A stretch of 64,000 bases of DNA. Source: Streptomyces sp. 3214.6 (GTDB lineage Bacteria > Actinomycetota > Actinomycetes > Streptomycetales > Streptomycetaceae). Of this stretch, positions 51,173 through 60,722 are shown in pieces; within the stretch, counting starts at the first letter, position 1; every line of letters begins with the position of its first letter. The notes beneath the pieces are model-generated. The model made no database searches, was not told the origin of the DNA, and saw only the letters and a program-made list of their open reading frames with translations. The stretch is from assembly GCF_900129855.1 (NCBI RefSeq), contig NZ_LT670819.1, forward strand, positions 7,068,001-7,132,000. The letters are read 5' to 3'. The position numbers were made by a program, and so were the translations under genes.

Positions 51173-52498
51173 CTACACGCCCACGACAGGCGCGGCCGCC
51201 GTCCGTTTCTCACGCAGCCGCGCCGCGTGCTCGTTCGTGCGGGCGTCGTACGTCATCAGCCCCGGCAGGCAGAGCGCGAGCAGGCCCACCGCGCCGGCGC
51301 ACAGCACCCCGCCCGACCAGACGGACGTCCGCACCCCCAGCCAGGCCGCGAAGCCGCCGCTGCGCACCTGGCCGACGGTCGGGCCCACCGAGTAGGACAG
51401 CAACTCGATCCCGGCCAGCCGCCCGCGCAGCTCGTCCGGGATCGTCTGGTTCCACATGACCCCGCGGAAGATCCCGCTGACCATGTCGAAGCCGCCGGCC
51501 AAAGTCAGGAACAGCAGCACGAGCCATACGTCGCCCACGAGCCCCGCGCCCGCGATCGCCAGGCCCCACAGCGCGGCCGACAGCACGACCATCCGCCCGT
51601 GCCGGTGCACCCGCGAGGTCCAGCCGCTGGTGAGGCTCACCAGCAGCGCCCCCGCCGGAACCGACGCGTACATCAGCCCCAGAGACCACTCGGCGTCCAG
51701 CTCGTCCGCGAGGAACGGCAGGACGGCGAGCGGCATGGCGAGGAACATCGCGGCGAGGTCCACGGCGTACGTGCCGAGGAGCTCCTTGCGGCCCCACGCG
51801 TACCGGGCGCCCTCGGCGATGGCCCTGAGGGAGGGCTTGGCGGCTTCGTGCGCTGCCGGTGAGGCGGCGATGCCGACGACGAGGGCCACGGAGACGACGA
51901 AGGTGAGCAGGTCGGCGGCGTAGGCCCAGCCGAGGCCCGCGTACGCCACGACGACGCCGGCGAGAGCCGGTCCCGCGACCCCGCCCACGGTCCACCGCAG
52001 GGAGTTCAGCGAGGCCGCCGCCGGCAGGTGCTCATGGGCGACGATCCGCGGCCACAGGGAGTCCAGCGCGGGCCGCTGGACGGAGACCAGGGCGGAGGAC
52101 AGTGCGGCGACGAGGTACAGCGGCCAGACGGCGGGCCCCGGCAGCAGCGCGTTCACCAGCAGCACCGCGCTGAGCAGCCCCTGCCCGACCTCCGTCCACA
52201 CGATCAGCTTCCGCTTGTCCCACGCGTCCGCGAGTGCCCCGCCGTACAGCCCGAACACCAGGAGCGGCAGCAGCTCCACGGCCCCGATCGCCCGGACGGC
52301 CGTGGCCGACCCGGTCAGCTCCTTCAACTGCACCGGCAGCGCGACGAAGGTGAGGAAGCTCCCGAAGTTGGACACCGTCCCCGACACCCACAGCCGCCGG
52401 AAATCCCGCGAGGCCCGCCACGGCGCGAGATCGGGAAGCAGCGCGCGGAACCCGGAGGGAGGCGGAGCGGAAGCGGCGGGGGAGTCGTCGTCGGTCAC
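51173..52498 (-). CDS. MFS transporter (MFS_3/enterobactin-exporter-like)
   Basis: 441 residues, twelve helices. ASRDFRRLWVSGTVSNFGSFLTFVALPVQ in helix 1 and RPALDSLWPRIVAHEHLPAAASLNSLRWTVGGVAGPALAG in helices 4-5 are typical of the EntS-like MFS_3 group of drug or siderophore exporters. The GTG at 52498 is preferred; the in-frame sequence upstream is repeat-derived. Substrate unknown. Confidence 0.83.
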   Translation of the reverse strand: MTDDDSPAASAPPPSGFRALLPDLAPWRASRDFRRLWVSGTVSNFGSFLTFVALPVQLKELTGSATAVRAIGAVELLPLLVFGLYGGALADAWDKRKLIVWTEVGQGLLSAVLLVNALLPGPAVWPLYLVAALSSALVSVQRPALDSLWPRIVAHEHLPAAASLNSLRWTVGGVAGPALAGVVVAYAGLGWAYAADLLTFVVSVALVVGIAASPAAHEAAKPSLRAIAEGARYAWGRKELLGTYAVDLAAMFLAMPLAVLPFLADELDAEWSLGLMYASVPAGALLVSLTSGWTSRVHRHGRMVVLSAALWGLAIAGAGLVGDVWLVLLFLTLAGGFDMVSGIFRGVMWNQTIPDELRGRLAGIELLSYSVGPTVGQVRSGGFAAWLGVRTSVWSGGVLCAGAVGLLALCLPGLMTYDARTNEHAARLREKRTAAAPVVGV

Positions 52499-52593
52499 GA
52501 AAGGCCATGGTCGAGGGCCGCCGAAGAGGGCGGCAACTCCTTTTCGACCCCACCGAAGGAACCAGCCACCCGGTGTCACGACCCCAGGTGGGG

Positions 52594-52638
52594 ACGAACG
52601 TCACCAAGACGAACGTCACCAAGACGAACGTCACCAAG
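52594..52638. repeat. 15-bp tandem repeat overlapping a stop codon
   Basis: Three perfect copies of ACGAACGTCACCAAG. The stop of the leftward gene ending at 52631 lies within the third copy, so changes in copy number would leave that stop unaffected but alter the spacing to the MFS gene start. Confidence 0.8.
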
Positions 52639-53227
52639 GGGGCGGCGGTGGCGCCGTCAGACGCTCGGCCAGGTGGGTGAGGCGGTCGGCGAGGCGGCGG
52701 CGCCTTCTCGTCGGCGGCAACGTTTGGCCGGCGGCCGCGCTCACCAGGTGCTGCACGGTGTCGAGGTCCAGCTCGGAGCCGTCCGGCACGGGCAGCGTCT
52801 CGTGGGCCAGGGTCGTCAGGTCCCCCTCGCCGGGGCCGAGCGCGAGGACCGTGACACCGGCCCGGCGGGCCTCCGACACGCGTTCGAGCAGCGGTGCGTC
52901 CCCCGCCGGCGACGCCACCAGCAGCGTCTCTCCCCGTCGGGCCGCCTCGATCCGGCCCAGGCCCACCGCGAGGTGCGCTGGATCCGAGGGGCGCGCGTCA
53001 TGCCGTACGAGCGTCGGCGTGAGCTCCGGCGTACCGGACCAGGCGGCCTCGTCCACCAGGTGCGCCGCTAGATGCCAGGGCTCGTACTCCGCCGTCCCCA
53101 CCAGCAGCAGCCCGCCCCCGTGCGACACCACCGACCCTCGCAGCACCGCCCCGAACCTCCGGGTGGCCCCCAGCCACTCGGTCCCGGCGAGCACCTCACG
53201 CAACAGCGCGACCCGTACGGCGTCCAT
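52631..53227 (-). CDS. SIS-like hypothetical protein
   Basis: 198 residues. Segments AARRGETLLVASPAGDAPLLERVSEARRAGVTVLALGPGEG and LAHETLPVPDG have the alpha/beta rhythm of a sugar-isomerase (SIS) domain, without its conserved Ser/Thr sugar-phosphate loop being certain. The C-terminus is Arg- and Pro-rich. It stands next to the F420 reductase gene. Function unknown. Confidence 0.65.
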   Translation of the reverse strand: MDAVRVALLREVLAGTEWLGATRRFGAVLRGSVVSHGGGLLLVGTAEYEPWHLAAHLVDEAAWSGTPELTPTLVRHDARPSDPAHLAVGLGRIEAARRGETLLVASPAGDAPLLERVSEARRAGVTVLALGPGEGDLTTLAHETLPVPDGSELDLDTVQHLVSAAAGQTLPPTRRRRRLADRLTHLAERLTAPPPPPW

Positions 53228-53330
53228 GCGGCCGCATCCTGCCCCAATCGGCCACCGGGGGCGGACGGTTCGCCGCACCTTCACCCGGCATGGCGAAAGG
53301 GCACCCGACACGCCCACGTAAAGTCGGCCC

Positions 53331-54059
53331 ATGACCTCTACCGACAGTGCACACAACACGCCCGCGGCCGCCCCGGCGAAGGCCCCCGCCAAGGACCCCT
53401 GGGACCTTCCCGACGTCTCCGGACTGGTCGTCGGCGTGCTCGGCGGGACCGGCCCGCAGGGCAAGGGCCTCGCCTACCGGCTCGCCAAGGCCGGCCAGAA
53501 GGTGATCATCGGCTCCCGTGCCGCCGACCGCGCCCAGGCCGCCGCCGACGAGCTCGGGCACGGCGTCGAGGGCGCCGACAACGCCGAGACCGCGCGCCGC
53601 AGCGACATCGTGATCGTCGCCGTGCCCTGGGACGGCCACGGCAAGACCCTGGAGTCCCTGCGCGAGGAGCTGGCCGGAAAGCTCGTCGTGGACTGCGTCA
53701 ACCCGCTCGGCTTCGACAAGAAGGGCGCCTACGCGCTGAAGCCGGAGGAGGGCAGCGCCGCCGAGCAGGCCGCCGCCCTGCTGCCGGACTCCCGGGTCGC
53801 CGCCGCCTTCCACCACCTCTCGGCGGTCCTCCTCCAGGACCCGGAGATCGACGAGATCGACACCGACGTGATGGTGCTCGGCGAGGAGCGCGCCGACGTC
53901 GAGATCGTGCAGGCGCTGGCCGGCCGGATCCCCGGCATGCGCGGCGTGTTCGCCGGGCGGCTGCGCAACGCCCACCAGGTGGAGTCCCTGGTCGCCAACC
54001 TGATCTCGGTCAACCGCCGCTACAAGGCCCACGCGGGGCTGCGCGTCACCGACGTATGA
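53331..54059 (+). CDS. npdG: F420:NADP oxidoreductase (NPDG)
   Basis: 242 residues. The N-terminal 25 are Ala/Pro/Lys-rich. The Rossmann segment LVVGVLGGTGPQGKGLAYRLAKAGQKVIIGSR shows the NADP motif of F420-dependent NADP reductases, and DIVIVAVPWDGHGKTLES, DCVNPLGFDKKGAYAL and RLRNAHQVESLVANLISVNRRYKAHAGLRVT follow the same family. It interconverts NADPH and reduced F420, the cofactor expected for the LLM enzyme at 18342-19406. Confidence 0.9.
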   Translation: MTSTDSAHNTPAAAPAKAPAKDPWDLPDVSGLVVGVLGGTGPQGKGLAYRLAKAGQKVIIGSRAADRAQAAADELGHGVEGADNAETARRSDIVIVAVPWDGHGKTLESLREELAGKLVVDCVNPLGFDKKGAYALKPEEGSAAEQAAALLPDSRVAAAFHHLSAVLLQDPEIDEIDTDVMVLGEERADVEIVQALAGRIPGMRGVFAGRLRNAHQVESLVANLISVNRRYKAHAGLRVTDV

Positions 54060-54119
54060 GCGCATGGGGGACACTGGTCGCAGCAGCCTCGCAGTGTCCC
54101 CCGACAGGAGCCGACCGAC

Positions 54120-54311
54120 ATGCCCCGCCTCGCCCTCTACACCCTCGTCGTCTGCGTCCTCGCCGTGGCCGCGGCGGTCGTCTCCTTCGTCCAGAGCAGC
54201 TTCCTGGGCATCGTGTGGGTGCTGCTCGCCGGCCTGTCGTCCAACATGACCTGGTACTACGTGAAGCGGGACAAGGCGCGCAAGGCCGTCGGGGCCGACG
54301 TCACCGGCTGA
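54120..54311 (+). CDS. Small membrane protein
   Basis: 63 residues: two predicted helices (about 3-25, 27-45) joined by an SFVQSSF turn, then a charged KRDKARKAVG tail. It follows the F420 reductase gene and overlaps the end of the convergent protease gene by 11 bp. Family unknown. Confidence 0.65.
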   Translation: MPRLALYTLVVCVLAVAAAVVSFVQSSFLGIVWVLLAGLSSNMTWYYVKRDKARKAVGADVTG

Positions 54312-55101
54312 CCGCGCAGAAGTCGTCCGTGCCCTCCCAGAAGCGGTACAGCGACTGACCGCAGTACGAGTCCAGGTCGCTGATTCCCAGGCCGCGCAGC
54401 ATCGCGTCGATCATGTCGAAGAACTCCCGGTTCACCGCCGGCACCCACAGCAGCACGAACACGAACAGCAGGCCGAACGGCGCGAACGGCTCCACCTGCC
54501 GCTTGACGTTGTACGACAGCCACGGCTCGATGATCCCGTAGCCGTCCAGACCCGGTACCGGCAGGAAGTTCAGGAGCGCGGCCGTCACCTGGAGCATCGC
54601 GAGGAAGGCGAGCGCGAACCGGAATTCGTCCGGCACACCGTCCATCGCGTCCAGCCAGAACGGTGCCGTGCACACCACCGCGAACAGCACGTTCGTCAGC
54701 GGACCGGCCGCCGAGATCAGACTGTGCCGCCACCGCCCCCGGATCCGCCCCCGCTCGATGAAGACCGCGCCGCCCGGCAGACCGATCCCACCCATGATCA
54801 CGAACACCACCGGCAGCACGATGCTGAGCAGCGCGTGGGTGTACTTCAGCGGGTTGAGCGTCAGATATCCCTTCGCGCCGACCGAGATGTCCCCGCTGTG
54901 CAGGGCGGTACGCGCGTGTGCGTACTCGTGCAGGCACAGCGACACGATCCAGGCCGCCGTCACGAACAGGAACACCGCCACGCCCGGCTGCTCGGCGAAC
55001 CCCGTCCAGGTCGCCCAGCCGGTCACCGCCGTCACAGCGACGATCCCGAGGAAGACGGGACTGATCCGCCGCTCGCTGCTGCGGCTGGTGGCGGTGGTCA
55101 T
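54301..55101 (-). CDS. Site-2-protease-like membrane metalloprotease
   Basis: 266 residues, several membrane helices. The zinc motif H-E-x-x-H is SLCLHEYAHART (helix 2), and LDGYG of PVPGLDGYGIIEPWL supplies the third ligand, as in M50 peptidases. It should cut a substrate within the membrane. ATG at 55101 is preferred to 55125. No anti-sigma factor gene lies nearby. Confidence 0.85.
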   Translation of the reverse strand: MTTATSRSSERRISPVFLGIVAVTAVTGWATWTGFAEQPGVAVFLFVTAAWIVSLCLHEYAHARTALHSGDISVGAKGYLTLNPLKYTHALLSIVLPVVFVIMGGIGLPGGAVFIERGRIRGRWRHSLISAAGPLTNVLFAVVCTAPFWLDAMDGVPDEFRFALAFLAMLQVTAALLNFLPVPGLDGYGIIEPWLSYNVKRQVEPFAPFGLLFVFVLLWVPAVNREFFDMIDAMLRGLGISDLDSYCGQSLYRFWEGTDDFCAVSR

Positions 55102-55273
55102 GGGGCCCCCTGAACTCGTACGCACGTGTGGAACTGCCCGACCGTACCCGGCCGGGGCGCACAGGGAAAACGTCTCGCGGGCGGCAACCGGTTCCTAGGA
55201 GGGTGGACCGAGTCGCCACGCCACCCGGCCGAACCCCGTGACCGTCCCCGAACCCAGCGGAGAGAATGACCCC

Positions 55274-58200
55274 GTGCGCTATCGCATCCTCGGCACCACC
55301 CAGGCCCTTCGTCCGGACGGCACCTCCGTCGCCGTCGGCGGGGCGCGGCTGCGTGCTCTGCTCACTGTGCTGGCGCTGCGGGCCGGGCGCAGCGTTCCCG
55401 CCGGGCTGCTGACCGAGGAGGTGTGGGCCCAGGATCCGCCCGCCGACGCGGCGGGCGCACTCCAGGCGCTGGTCGGGCGGCTGCGCCGGACTCTCGGGGC
55501 GGGCGCGATCGACTCAGCCGAGGGCGGCTACCGGCTGGCCGCCGCCCCCGACGACGTCGACCTGCACCGGTTCGAGCGGCTGACCGTCGACGGCGCCCGC
55601 TCCCTCGCCGACGGCGACCCCGCCAAGGCGGCCGCCCTCCTCGACGACGCCCTCGCCCTGTGGCACGGCCCGGCCCTCGCCGACCTGCCCGACCGCGCCG
55701 CCGAGGCGGCCCGCTGGGAGGCCCGCCGCCTCGACGCGGTGCGGGCCCGGCACACCGCCGCGATCGCCCTCGGCCACGGCGAGCAGTCACTGCCCGAACT
55801 CACCGCCCTGTGCGACACCCACCCCCTGGACGAGCCCCTTCAGGCCCTGCGGCTGCGCGCGTTGCGCGAGGCGGGCCGCACCGCCCAGGCGCTGGCCGCC
55901 TACGACGACGTCCGCCGACTGCTCGCCGACCGCCTCGGCGCCGACCCGGGCCCCGAACTGCGCACCCTGCACGGAGAGTTGCTCAACCCGGACGAGCCGA
56001 GCCCGGTCGGCCCGGCGGAGCCCTCCCGGCCGGCGGAGCCCTCCCGGCCGGCGGGTCCCGTGACCCCCGAGGTGCCGGCCACGACCCCGGGCAACCTCCG
56101 TGCCCGGCTCACCTCCTTCGTCGGCCGGGAGGACGACATCGCGGCCATCCGCGGGGACCTCGCGAGCGCGCGCCTCGTCACGTTGCTCGGGCCCGGCGGG
56201 GCCGGCAAGACGCGGCTGTCGCAGGAGGCCGCCGAAGCCGTACGGGACGCGGAACGGCCCGGGGCGCGCGACGGCGTCTGGCTCGCGGAGCTCGCGCCCG
56301 TCGCCGACCCGGACGCCGTGCCGCAGGCCGTCCTCACCGCCGTGGGCGCCCGCGAGACCGTGCTGTACGGCGCCGGCGCCGAGGAGATGCGGGCCGTCGC
56401 GGAGCGCCACGACGACCCCATGGACCGCCTGGTCGAGCACTGCGCCCGACGGCGGATGCTGATCGTCCTCGACAACTGCGAGCACGTCGTCGAGGCCGCC
56501 GCCCGGCTCGTCGAGGAGCTGCTGGCGCGCTGCCCGCGGGTGACGGTGCTGGCCACCAGTCGCGAGCCGCTCGGCGTGCCGGGTGAGGTGCTGCGCCCGC
56601 TGGATCCGCTGCCGGAGCCGGTCGCGCTGCGGCTGCTCGCCGACCGGGGCGCGGCGGCCCGCCCCGGATTCCGCACCGAGGACGACCCCGAAGCCTGCGC
56701 CGAGATCTGCCGGCGCCTCGACGGGCTGCCCCTCGCCATCGAGCTCGCCGCCGCCCGGCTACGGATGTTGACGCCCCGTCAGATAGCCGACCGGCTAGAC
56801 GACCGCTTCCGGCTGCTCACCTCCGGCAGCCGGACCGTCCTGCCCCGCCAGCAGACCCTGCGGGCCGTCGTCGACTGGTCCTGGGACCTGCTCGACGACG
56901 GTGAACGTGACGTCCTGGCCCGGCTGTCGGTCTTCGCCCGCGGCTGCGACCTCGCCGCCGTCGAGGCGGTGTGCGGCCCCGCCGCGCGCGACCCGCTCGA
57001 CCTGCTCGCCTCCCTCGTCGACAAGTCGCTCGTCGTCGCCGCCCCCGCCCCCGGCGGCGACATGCGCTACCGGCTGCTGGAGACCGTCGCCGAGTACGCG
57101 GCCGAGCGGCTGGACGAGTCGGGCGGGCGGGCCGCCGCCGAACGTGCGCATCTGACGTACTACCGCGAACTCGCCCGCACCACCGAGCCGTTGCTGCGCG
57201 GACCCGGTCAGCGCGCCGCCGTCGACCGCCTCCAGCTGGAGTACGAGAACCTGCGCACCGCGCTGCGCCGCGCCGTCGACGCAACTGACGAGCAGGAGGC
57301 CCTCAGCCTCACCCTGTCCCTCACCTGGTACTGGCAGATGCGCGACCTGCGCATCGAGGCCCGCACCTGGTGCGGCGAGGTCATGGCCCTGGGCCCCGAC
57401 CCGTTCGCCGAACCCCTGCGCCGGGCCGCCCCGGTGTGGAAGCCCTGCACGGACACTCCGCCCCCGCTGACCGGCGAGATCCTCATGGAGGCCCGGCGCG
57501 GTGTCCACCTGGCCCATCTCGCCTGCATGGACACCGAGATGGAGGCCTGGCAGGCCCCGGCCGCACAGGCCAAGCTGCGGCTGATCGCCGCCGCCTACGA
57601 GCCCGGCCTCCCGCAGACCTGCCGGGTGCCCGGCATGCTCTGGTTCTTCGCCGTGCTGATGACCAGCGACCTGGAACGCATCCACACCATCGTCGACGCC
57701 AACGTCGACACCTGCCGCCGCACGCCCGGCTACGAGTGGGAGCTCGCCTCCTGTCTGCAGATGCGCGCCAACATCCTCGCCAACCGCTCCGAGTCGGCCG
57801 ACGACGCCTTCCGGGACGCCGACGAGGCGCTGGAGATCTTCCGGCGCCTGCGCGACGCCTGGGGCACCGCCGAGGCGCTCTCCGCCCGCGCCGAGGCCCA
57901 TGAACGGCTGGGCGCCTACCACCGGGCCGCCGCCGACTACGAGGACGCCATGGAACACGCCGAACGGATCGGCGCCCGTGCCCAGTTGGCGGTCCTGCGC
58001 GCCCGGCTGGGCAGTGTGCTGCTGGAGGCGGGGGACGAGGAGCAGGGCGAGCGCCTGCTGCGCGAGGTGATCGACGGCCCCGAGCAGGTCGGCAGCGAGG
58101 CCATCCCCGCCGCCCGTCTCTTCTTCGCCGGCTGGCTCGCCGCCGCCGGCCGCCGCCCCGAGGCCCGCGAACAACTCCAGCGGCTGCGCGCGGGGTTCGA

Positions 58201-58609
58201 CTTCGGGCACTTCGCCGTCTTCGACGCCTTCCTGCTGGGCGCGGAGGCCTGGCTGAACGCCGTCGACGGCCGGCCCGAACAGGCCCTGACCGACATCCGC
58301 ACCGCCCTGCGGCGGGCCACGGAACCGCTGTCCGCGGCCATCGCCCCGCAGATGCGCTCCGTCTACCTCTGCGTCGCGGCGATCGCGCTCAGCAGCGTCG
58401 ACGGCGGCAGCCGAGCCGCCGCCGGCGCCCGCTGTCTGGGCGCCGCCGACGCCCTGCTGCCGTCGCGCCACGTGCCCCCGCGCTGGGAGCGCGAGGCACG
58501 CGCCCTGGCCATGACCCGCACCCGCGCCGCCCTCGGCGACACGGCCTTCGAGGCCGCGTACGCCGAGGGCGGTGGCCTCTCCTACGAGGAGGCCACCGCC
58601 CTGGTGTGA
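55274..58609 (+). CDS. AfsR/SARP-like ATPase regulator with BTAD domain
   Basis: About 1111 residues. An OmpR-type DNA-binding domain (1-85, VRYRILGTTQALRP) is followed by a bacterial transcriptional activation domain (about 90-240), a Pro-rich linker, an NB-ARC/AAA ATPase (Walker A GPGGAGKTRLSQ, Walker B RRMLIVLDNCEHV), a winged-helix region (VVDWSWDLLDD) and TPR-like helices to the end. The start GTG at 55274 has GGAGAG upstream; GTG at 55238 is also possible. It precedes a convergent ABC exporter, but no biosynthetic cluster is near, so its targets are unknown. Confidence 0.9.
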   Translation: MRYRILGTTQALRPDGTSVAVGGARLRALLTVLALRAGRSVPAGLLTEEVWAQDPPADAAGALQALVGRLRRTLGAGAIDSAEGGYRLAAAPDDVDLHRFERLTVDGARSLADGDPAKAAALLDDALALWHGPALADLPDRAAEAARWEARRLDAVRARHTAAIALGHGEQSLPELTALCDTHPLDEPLQALRLRALREAGRTAQALAAYDDVRRLLADRLGADPGPELRTLHGELLNPDEPSPVGPAEPSRPAEPSRPAGPVTPEVPATTPGNLRARLTSFVGREDDIAAIRGDLASARLVTLLGPGGAGKTRLSQEAAEAVRDAERPGARDGVWLAELAPVADPDAVPQAVLTAVGARETVLYGAGAEEMRAVAERHDDPMDRLVEHCARRRMLIVLDNCEHVVEAAARLVEELLARCPRVTVLATSREPLGVPGEVLRPLDPLPEPVALRLLADRGAAARPGFRTEDDPEACAEICRRLDGLPLAIELAAARLRMLTPRQIADRLDDRFRLLTSGSRTVLPRQQTLRAVVDWSWDLLDDGERDVLARLSVFARGCDLAAVEAVCGPAARDPLDLLASLVDKSLVVAAPAPGGDMRYRLLETVAEYAAERLDESGGRAAAERAHLTYYRELARTTEPLLRGPGQRAAVDRLQLEYENLRTALRRAVDATDEQEALSLTLSLTWYWQMRDLRIEARTWCGEVMALGPDPFAEPLRRAAPVWKPCTDTPPPLTGEILMEARRGVHLAHLACMDTEMEAWQAPAAQAKLRLIAAAYEPGLPQTCRVPGMLWFFAVLMTSDLERIHTIVDANVDTCRRTPGYEWELASCLQMRANILANRSESADDAFRDADEALEIFRRLRDAWGTAEALSARAEAHERLGAYHRAAADYEDAMEHAERIGARAQLAVLRARLGSVLLEAGDEEQGERLLREVIDGPEQVGSEAIPAARLFFAGWLAAAGRRPEAREQLQRLRAGFDFGHFAVFDAFLLGAEAWLNAVDGRPEQALTDIRTALRRATEPLSAAIAPQMRSVYLCVAAIALSSVDGGSRAAAGARCLGAADALLPSRHVPPRWEREARALAMTRTRAALGDTAFEAAYAEGGGLSYEEATALV

Positions 58610-58656
58610 CGAGCCACAGCCGCCCCGACCGGTGAGGGCCTGCCCGGCGGATCAAG

Positions 58657-59475
58657 CTAGTTCTTGGTGCGGAACTTGTGGATGGCGACCGGCGCCATCA
58701 GCGCCGTCAGGCCCACCGACCAGGCCAGGGTCACCCACAGGCCGTGCGCGACCGGGCCGCCCACCATCATTCCGCGCGCGGCGTCCGCGAGCGCGGACAG
58801 CGGGTTGTAGTCGGTGAAGTTCTGCAGCCAGCCCGGCATGGACCGGGTCGGCGCGAAGATCGACGAGCCGAACTGCAGCGGCATCAGCACCAGGAAGCCC
58901 ATCGCCTGCACGGACTGCGCGCTCTTCATCATCACGCCGAGGGTGATGAACACCCACATCAGCGCCGAGCCGAACACGGTGGCCAGCCCCACGGCGCCGA
59001 ACAGCCCCGGCCAGCTGGTGATGTCGAAGCCCACCAGCACGCCCACGATCAGCAGGATCGCGCATGCGAGGAGCATCCGCATCAGCTCCACCACGATCTT
59101 GGCGACCAGCACCGAGCCGCGCCCGATCGGCAGGGACCGGAAGCGGTCCATGACCCCGGAGTTGAAGTCGGTGTTGAAGCCGGTGCCCACGCCCTGGGAC
59201 ATGTTCATCCCCATCATGGCCAGCAGCCCGGGGACGACGTACTGCACATACGCTTCCTGCCCGCCGCCCAGCGACTGGCCGATGGAGCCGCCGAAGACGT
59301 ACACGAACAGCAGGGTGAAGATCACCGGGAACAGGACGGCGTCGAACATCGACTCCGGGTCCTGCCGGATCCACAGCAGGTTGCGCCGGATCAGCGCCCC
59401 CGTGTGCCGGGCATGGCTGCGCAACGAGATCCGCGTGTCGGCGGCCGTGCTGATGTCAAGGGTGGCGGCACTCAT
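58657..59475 (-). CDS. ABC-2 type exporter permease (DrrB-like)
   Basis: 272 residues with about six helices, ABC2_membrane family. It opens RNLLWIRQDPESMFDAVLFPVIFTLLFVYVFGG and has FRSLPIGRGSVLVAKI in the middle. The start overlaps the end of the ATPase gene by 4 bp. Together they form a two-gene drug exporter of the daunorubicin-resistance (DrrAB) type. Confidence 0.88.
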   Translation of the reverse strand: MSAATLDISTAADTRISLRSHARHTGALIRRNLLWIRQDPESMFDAVLFPVIFTLLFVYVFGGSIGQSLGGGQEAYVQYVVPGLLAMMGMNMSQGVGTGFNTDFNSGVMDRFRSLPIGRGSVLVAKIVVELMRMLLACAILLIVGVLVGFDITSWPGLFGAVGLATVFGSALMWVFITLGVMMKSAQSVQAMGFLVLMPLQFGSSIFAPTRSMPGWLQNFTDYNPLSALADAARGMMVGGPVAHGLWVTLAWSVGLTALMAPVAIHKFRTKN

Positions 59476-60497
59476 ACCGCGACCTCCTCGCGGGTGTCGG
59501 TGGGCTGGGCGTCCTGCGGGGCACTGGCGCGGTGGCCGGTGAGGGACAGGAACACCTCGTCCAGGCTGGGCAGTTCGGTGGTGAGGGAGGAGAGGGTGAT
59601 GCCGCGCGCGGTGACCGCGCCGATCACCGCGGTCAGCTGTTCGTCGCTCAGCACCGGAACCAGCAGTGACCCGCGCTCGGCGTCCACGACGGTGGTGGCG
59701 AGGCCGGTGATGCCGAGTTCGTCGAGCCAGCCGGCCAACGGCCGCAGCTGGAGCGGGTCGGCGGGCCGTATCCGCAGCGTCCGGCCGCCGACCCGGGCCT
59801 TCAGCTCCTCGATGCCACCGCCCGCGATGACCTTGCCCCGGTCGACGACGGTCAGCTCGGAGGCGAGTTGCTCGGCCTCCTCCATGTACTGGGTGGTCAG
59901 CAGGACGGTGACGCCCTCTCCGACCATCGCCTTGACCTCGTCCCACACCTCGTTGCGGGTGCGCGGGTCGAGGCCGGTGGTCGGCTCGTCGAGGAACAGC
60001 ACCTGCGGTCGCCCGATCATCGAGGCGGCGAGGTCGAGCCGGCGCCGCATGCCGCCGGAGTACGTGCTCGCCGGCCGCCTGGCGGCCTCCGTCAGCGAGA
60101 ACCGCTCCAGCAGTTCGTCGGCACGGGCCCTGGCCTCCTTGCGGGACAGGTCGAGCAGCCGACCGATCATGTAGAGGTTCTCCCAACCGGGGAGCTTCTC
60201 GTCCACCGAGGCGTACTGCCCGGTGAGCCCGATCACCCGGCGCAGTTGCCGGGGCTGGCGTACCACGTCGTAGCCGACGACGGTGGCGTGCCCGCTGTCG
60301 GGAGCGAGCAGCGTGGACAGGATCCGTACGAGGGTGGTCTTCCCGGCGCCGTTCGGCCCGAGCACCCCCATGACGGTCCCCTCCCGCACCTCGAGGTCGA
60401 CGCCGTCCAGTGCCTTGGTCTCGCCGTAGTGCTTGACCAACCCCCGAACGGTCACAGCGCTTCCCGCGCCACTGGGGTTCTTGTCGATTCGCGTCAT
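59472..60497 (-). CDS. ABC transporter ATP-binding protein (DrrA-like)
   Basis: 341 residues. Walker A GPNGAGKTT, Q-loop LTGQYASVDEKL, signature YSGGMRRRLDLAA, Walker B LFLDEPTTGLD and switch His replaced region TTQYMEEAEQ (Gln as in DrrA). The C-terminal 100 residues form the DUF4162 extension. It energises the permease encoded next. The gene lies downstream of panB on the same strand. Confidence 0.92.
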   Translation of the reverse strand: MTRIDKNPSGAGSAVTVRGLVKHYGETKALDGVDLEVREGTVMGVLGPNGAGKTTLVRILSTLLAPDSGHATVVGYDVVRQPRQLRRVIGLTGQYASVDEKLPGWENLYMIGRLLDLSRKEARARADELLERFSLTEAARRPASTYSGGMRRRLDLAASMIGRPQVLFLDEPTTGLDPRTRNEVWDEVKAMVGEGVTVLLTTQYMEEAEQLASELTVVDRGKVIAGGGIEELKARVGGRTLRIRPADPLQLRPLAGWLDELGITGLATTVVDAERGSLLVPVLSDEQLTAVIGAVTARGITLSSLTTELPSLDEVFLSLTGHRASAPQDAQPTDTREEVAV

Positions 60498-60607
60498 GCA
60501 GGAAACAGTGCCAAGCCCCACCGACAAACCGCCGACAGACCACCTACACCCCCGACAGACCACCGACACCACCGATGAATCCCGACGAACACAGCAACCA
60601 AAGGGGA

Positions 60608-60641
60608 GCAGCCCGCCGATGGGGGAAGATCGGCGGGCTGC
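60608..60641. terminator. Hairpin terminator after panB
   Basis: A perfect 13-bp stem (GCAGCCCGCCGAT at 60608-60620 with 60629-60641) and an 8-base loop. It lies between the panB stop and the ABC ATPase start, separating the two leftward transcripts. Confidence 0.75.
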
Positions 60642-60663
60642 CATGGTGCGGAGTTGGTTCTGG

Positions 60664-60722
60664 GAGCCGGCTCAGGAGTCGGCTCAGGAGTCGGCTCAGG
60701 AGCCGGCTCAGGAGTCGGCTCT
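60664..60722. repeat. 12-bp palindromic tandem repeat at the panB stop
   Basis: Five copies of GAGYCGGCTCAG (two as GAGCCGGCTC, a perfect palindrome). The array reaches the panB stop codon at 60721-60723. It can form small hairpins in front of the terminator. Confidence 0.75.
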
